A stretch of DNA of 64,000 nucleotides from Nematostella vectensis (Eukaryota; Cnidaria; Anthozoa; Actiniaria; Edwardsiidae), in assembly GCF_932526225.1 (NCBI RefSeq), contig NC_064043.1:14630085-14694084 (forward strand). The letters run 5' to 3'. Of the stretch, positions 60,501 through 64,000 are shown one piece after another; the stretch's first letter is position 1; every line of letters starts with the position of its first letter. A model generated the notes under the pieces. It was not told the DNA's origin. It saw only the letters and a list, made by a program, of their open reading frames with translations, and made no database searches. The translations under genes were made by a program, and so were the position numbers.

Positions 60501-63379
60501 CCACTAGCTATAGTAGGGAAGACAACCCAGAACTCATAACTTATTAGAACCCTCTAAGCTAAAGTTCATAAACTTAAACCTTGAGACTGGCGCCATAAAC
60601 CACTCGGCCATCAAGACGCTTATTGTAGTCATCACTTTTAAAATAAGAATTTACAATCTATTTTACGAATTCCTTTTACCTTCCTCTCTTTGTAATCATT
60701 AAGAGAAGACGTGTCATCGATACTGGAAGACCACTCGTCTCCTTTTAGCCAGAAGATTGGACTTAAAGTAATTAAAACTTGAAAATTACGCCCCATCCTC
60801 CCCACGAATGGAATAGGCTTTGAAACAAGCCCAAGACTTTCAACTGAAGCCATGATTCATTTTATGGCCTTTTTTTATAAGGCACATATTAAGATAAATC
60901 CTTTATACTACTTTTTGTAGTGTATACACCGGGATTTGGCGGCGCGTAATGTTCTAGTGGACGAGGGATACGCGCTCAAGATTGGCGACTTTGGCCTCGC
61001 GCGCGATATCTACAAGACGGACTTGTACGTCAAAAAGGGAGCTGGGCTACTCCCCGTCAAGTGGATGGCACCGGAAGCTCTCTTTGATCGCGAGTACTCC
61101 AGCAAGACCGATGTGTAAGTAAGACTTGCTGAGTCATATGTTGGAAAGGGCGAAGCCATTTTGTAAGTGAGATAGAGGGTGGGGTACAAACAAAGGTATT
61201 ACGCATAAAGAGAAAGGACACAATTGTTTTCCATTCAAGAGAGGTTTTAAGTTGCGCACGCCACCATGTGTCCACCGCTTGGTACGCTCGGTACTTCTCG
61301 CTGTGTACTTTTTTGTTCATGACTCGCTGTGACATCATCTATACGAACGAGTACTCAGGATTGGCTAAGGGGTGTGCGCAGTCATAGGTCATTGGTTGAA
61401 GATCATAGTCATAGGGACAGTGCTGAAAAACGCAAGACTAGTTCCAGTTCCGCGCGGTTAAACCAGCCTTTTTGTTTTAAAATGGTGGCGTTTTACCCGG
61501 CGAACTGTCATATTTCGACGAATGCTAAGAAAACTAGACCAAACCTAAGGCTATAATTTTCTTAATGACTACCTTATTATCAAACAAATCTGTCATCTTT
61601 TGTACAGTATGGTTTTAATACTGTACAGTTAGTCAAAACAGCGACTGAAGTCAGCCTTTCGTACCTTCACTCGAACGAGTCAACAATACGATTGTGTTTG
61701 TTTTCGCCAGAACACGCGCATGCGCATACGTTATTCAGCACTGTCAGTCATAGGTTGAAGATCCCTTAATAAGAAATGGCCCCCTTTTTTGCCCGCCAAG
61801 GGGGGAGGCGCGCACCCTGTGCACCCCCCTGTGTGTGCGCCTGTCTATACATCTAGTAGAGGACAGACGCACGATCAAATGAGATCTATTTGTTAAATAG
61901 CTGGGCCTCTATTTGTTATAGCTGGGCCTTTGGTGTTGTATTGTGGGAAATCCTGACCCTTGGTGGTAGCCCATATCCCGGGGTGCCTCTGGAGCAGTTA
62001 TTAGACTACATCAATGAAGGCAAACGCATGGCTCAACCACGTGACTGTCCTCCGGAAATCTACGCTATTATGTGCGACTGCTGGTCGCTTGAGCAGGATC
62101 GCAGGCCCACCTTCGCTGAGCTGGTGCGAAGAATCGAGAGAATTCTAGAAAAGAAGATGGTTACGGTATGTAGGACGCTTAGGATGGAAGGACAACCATT
62201 TCTTGGTATTATTTTTGCTGAACAGTTTTCAAACCACATGTCAAATGTCAATATTATGTCATCGATGATCAGTTTCAGAATTGGAACTAATCTTTTATAT
62301 CTTCCTTGCATTTTTTTTTCCATTTTATCCGTGACACTGTCACTAACCCCTGCTAGGACGACGAAGCTTGGAAAAGAAAGGAACTAGAGCGGTACCTCGA
62401 ATAAACACAATTTGTCCGTTTTATTGCGATAGGAGACCGACACAGACGATGCGGATGCTTATATAAGTGTATTCGTAGAAAATGAAGGTCCGAAGAATTA
62501 CCTTGAACCCGATGATATGTTCAGCGGTCCTGAAAAAAGGCGGGAACCAAAAGAAACAACTGACGACTCCAATAGGTGAGAGGGTAGTCGGTTGCTATGG
62601 GAAGCTAGAACGGGAGGAGGGGGGAGGGGAGATGGGTGAGGTCTTTTGTTTTCACTGTAGCCGCAATGTCAGCACAGCTGGAAACGGGGGAGGGGCTTTC
62701 AGATTCAAAAGGAGCGGGGAGTCAGTAGGTTGGGGGGCTTGGGTGTTGAATTACCTTATGTAAAAATTATTTTAAAGCAATTCAAAGTTTAGCGATAATA
62801 TAATTCTACAAAAAGAAACATTGATGGATCGCGAAAAATGCCAGTCGCTTTTTACCCGCGCTCAAAGTCTGAGAAATCAGTACCACACTTCGTTTACTAG
62901 CCATCTAAAACTGACTAAAATGATATTCCAGGTATAGCATTCTCGAGGCCCCGCTTCCCCCAATACCACCCCCCTTCCTAGAAGACACGCAAGATTCCGG
63001 CGACGAGTCAGCCTACTGTCAGCCCTGTGATGATCCTCGGACGCCCCTAAGAAACCACGTGAGTAATCACGTGCCTGGTCACGTGATAAATAAAGGCAAA
63101 ACCAGAAGGGCCAGCATAAACGACTCGCCTTACTCCGAGACCTATGATGACCTTCGGACGCCTCTGAATAACCACGTGTACAATCACGTGCATGATCACG
63201 TGTTTGATGAGGATAAAACGAGAAGTACTAGCAGTGACAGTTCGGCGGGAAAGGAAAGTGGGATTGGAATGGACGACGATATGAAGGAAGATACCGGGCG
63301 CGGATCAATAGAATTCGATGAAATAGATGCCACGCGTTACAAGTCACGCTTATTGTCGTCCAGGGAGTCAGTTGTGTGA
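51590..63379 (+). CDS. VEGFR/PDGFR-like receptor tyrosine kinase with seven Ig domains
   Basis: Fifteen exons: 51590-51671, 52919-53203, 53863-54159, 54556-54891, 55087-55419, 55895-56200, 56779-57105, 58083-58346, 58643-58833, 59488-59779, 60147-60448, 60921-61114, 61922-62165, 62433-62575, 62932-63379; 1347 residues, near VEGFR length. Exon 1 is a signal peptide ([20 protein letters not shown]). Exons 2-8 each encode one Ig domain, all phase 1, e.g. [10 protein letters not shown] and [13 protein letters not shown]. Exon 9 has the membrane helix ([18 protein letters not shown]). The kinase shows [62 protein letters not shown] and [11 protein letters not shown]: catalytic Lys, Asp and DFG all present. 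The DIYKxxxYVKKG loop and seven Ig domains point to the VEGFR/PDGFR group; FGFRs usually have three. Odd: about 40 Arg-rich residues between the glycine loop and VAVK, repeated splice sites at exons 6 and 13, and a duplicated tail block. Ligand binding outside would drive tyrosine autophosphorylation inside. Confidence 0.95.
52119..52235. repeat. 19-bp tandem repeat in intron 1 of the receptor kinase gene
   Basis: Six near-perfect copies of ATTATAACATCACATATAT. Confidence 0.93.
53722..53840. repeat. Short interspersed repeat, copy C (inverted), with C tracts
   Basis: Contains GGGGCGTGACTGTGCCCCCA, CTTATGTTTCTGTATTG and a C run of about 20 bases, then AATATTCCGAGGCCTGATAC. Lies in receptor intron 2; another C run is at 53587-53603. 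Confidence 0.6.
54948..54983. repeat. Short tandem duplication in receptor intron 4
   Basis: CCCGGTACCTTATATT occurs twice in a row, about 17 bases apart. Confidence 0.7.
56170..56385 (+). repeat. 36-bp minisatellite containing the exon 6 splice donor, six copies
   Basis: Six units of exactly 36 bases, each running from ATGAACATTAC to CATGGTAAG. GT of the donor falls at 56201, 56237, 56273, 56309, 56345 and 56381, always in phase 1. The first unit is the true end of exon 6 ([12 protein letters not shown]); the others are tandem copies, still open in frame until TAA at 56407-56409. Confidence 0.93.
56411..56624. mobile_element. MITE-like element, copy 2 (CAATGCC family)
   Basis: Ends GCGGCAATGTC and GACAATGCCGC are inverted copies. 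The interior matches 16262-16489 (AATCTCCGATGATTTTTAAC, AAAATTGTAAAAGC, GACTGATAATTTAGA). Non-coding; lies in intron 6 of the receptor gene, directly after the donor minisatellite. Confidence 0.75.
57187..57385. repeat. 46-bp tandem repeat within an interspersed repeat, copy D
   Basis: Three units of CAATATTTTCAGAAATTATA plus AGGAAATGACCACTAGGGGC and GTGGCC, then TTTCTGTATTGTGCCCCTCC and CAAGGCCTGCTACGGCACTG. It is the family of 15055-15200 in inverted orientation with an internal triplication. Confidence 0.8.
57386..58082 (+). other. Rest of receptor intron 7
   Basis: Contains a C tract near 57455-57472 and a direct repeat of TAAAGAGAGTCACTTTCTCG around 57928-57980. No gene supported; the 74-codon frame at 57619-57843 has no features. 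Confidence 0.5.
58972..59113. mobile_element. MITE-like element with GGGGCGTAGCCAGG ends
   Basis: GCAGGGGCGTAGCCAGG at the left and CCTGGCTACGCCGCT at the right are inverted copies, about 140 bases apart, in receptor intron 9. Ends of this kind are common in hAT-derived MITEs; no clean 8-bp duplication is visible. Confidence 0.6.
59850..60025. mobile_element. Foldback MITE in receptor intron 10
   Basis: GGACGACGGCGACGACATTA at the left pairs with TAATGCTGTTGCCGTCGTCG at the right, extended by AAGAACGGCG against GCGCGGTTCTT. A GC-rich, hairpin-forming element without coding capacity, resembling 25819-26007 in style. Confidence 0.6.
60449..60920 (+). other. Receptor intron 11
   Basis: No nested feature recognised. 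Confidence 0.5.
61416..61746. mobile_element. hAT-like MITE with 8-bp target duplication in receptor intron 12
   Basis: GACAGTGCTGAA at the left and TTCAGCACTGTC near the right end are inverted. GTCATAGG directly flanks both sides (61408-61415 and 61747-61754), an 8-bp target duplication typical of hAT elements. About 331 bases, non-coding. Confidence 0.72.
61885..61933 (+). repeat. 21-bp duplication of the exon 13 splice acceptor
   Basis: TATTTGTTAAATAGCTGGGCC is followed after a few bases by TATTTGTTATAGCTGGGCC. Both copies end in TAG before CTGGGCC (61901 and 61922), 21 bases apart, so either acceptor keeps the frame. Confidence 0.88.
63056..63202 (+). promoter_or_regulatory. Two triplets of CACGTG palindromes inside the last receptor exon
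   Basis: CACGTG at 63056, 63068, 63080 and again at 63173, 63185, 63197, spaced exactly 12 bases within each triplet. They encode repeated His-Val ([11 protein letters not shown] and [11 protein letters not shown]). CACGTG is the bHLH-Zip E-box; whether these bind anything is unknown. Confidence 0.5.
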
Positions 63380-63405
63380 CAAATGTGTTAATTAAGAGGA
63401 TGGGA

Positions 63406-63584
63406 ACAGGCCCGTAGCCAGGATTTTGAGCGGGGGGGTTCGTTTACCCATTTAGCGGACCACTTTCTCTTAGATAGCTCGCCCTAGCTTGCAGTGGTAT
63501 TCAATTTTTCTTCATTAGAGCGGACCTTCCAGTCCAGTGGGGTGGTTCTTCCGAACCCACCGAACCCCCCTGGCTACGGGCCTG
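63406..63584. mobile_element. MITE-like element with CAGGCCCGTAGCCAGG ends
   Basis: CAGGCCCGTAGCCAGG at 63406 and CCTGGCTACGGGCCTG ending at 63584 are exact inverted copies. It lies just past the receptor stop codon, so probably in the 3' untranslated region. No clear target duplication. Confidence 0.72.
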
Positions 63585-64000
63585 GGGAGGTAGCGTTAAG
63601 TAGCGTGGTAGTGGAAGCTCGATATAGTCGATAGAACTATAATTGTTGTAAACAGTCACTATTTCAAGAGCGGAAAAAAAATATAAGAAATTAAATAATA
63701 ATATTAATATATCGAGGTTCTACTGACTTCGGTATGGGTATTACTGGCAGACAACAAAGTTTTGTGTCAGTTTTACTGCAATCTCGGCATAGAAGAGATT
63801 TGGTAGAAAGAGTCCTTTATAAAAAGATATCTATTAACACAGTGTAGAAGAGAGGGGAATTATTTATTTTTGCTCGATATTTCAAAACGTTTTATTGTAT
63901 AATTATTTCGTTTATTCTATTGTATATATGGTTCTCAAAGTTTAAATCACAAACAGGGAATGTAAAAAGAAGATAAGTGATTCTTTGGAAAATAAATTTT
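63585..64000 (+). other. 3' flank of the receptor kinase gene
   Basis: AT-rich; an AATAAA near 63990 could end the transcript. No other feature seen. Confidence 0.4.

Overview
The window looks like nuclear DNA of an invertebrate animal, most likely an anthozoan cnidarian such as a sea anemone of the Nematostella type. That species call is inference from three things: intron-rich genes whose proteins read very close to vertebrate families, AT-rich intergenic DNA, and a mix of DIRS-like, Penelope-like, piggyBac and many small foldback DNA elements. No prokaryotic organisation is visible. Gene models below were built by eye from GT/AG junctions with matching reading phase; every multi-exon model sums to a whole number of codons.

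Layout. 1-2.5 kb: a foldback element and otherwise no gene. 2.58-3.70 kb (-): a single-exon rhodopsin-class receptor of aminergic type. 4-17 kb: gene-poor and repeat-rich, with a 5'-truncated Penelope-like element carrying two head-to-head hammerhead ribozymes (8.76-9.26 kb), a 1.13 kb element with perfect 31-bp terminal inverted repeats (9.70-10.83 kb), and several foldback elements. 17.46-22.36 kb (-): a three-exon MARCH8/MARCH1-type RING-CH ubiquitin ligase. 22.9-27.2 kb (-): a decayed tyrosine-recombinase retrotransposon with gag-like, RT, RNase H and recombinase remnants, itself split by a small foldback element. 27.91-33.66 kb (+): an eight-exon secreted astacin metalloprotease with a C-terminal discoidin domain; intron 3 holds a 1.3 kb satellite of 51-bp units. 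34.58-49 kb (-): mitochondrial nicotinamide nucleotide transhydrogenase (NNT), 15 coding exons, about 1091 residues, converging on the astacin gene. Two things are nested in its introns on the opposite strand: a probable two-exon gene of unknown function (36.81-37.41 kb) with its own twin-CRE promoter and poly(A) signal, and an almost intact piggyBac transposon (45.07-47.41 kb). 51.59-63.38 kb (+): a 15-exon receptor tyrosine kinase with a signal peptide, seven Ig domains each on one exon, a membrane span and a VEGFR/PDGFR-type kinase, 1347 residues.

The genes do not form a pathway; they are ordinary neighbours. The most interesting signals are small: ribozymes in the Penelope remnant, a 36-bp minisatellite that has multiplied the 5' splice site of receptor exon 6 six times in frame, a duplicated in-frame 3' splice site in the kinase domain, 12-bp-spaced CACGTG palindromes inside the coding sequence of the receptor tail, and the nested opposite-strand gene.
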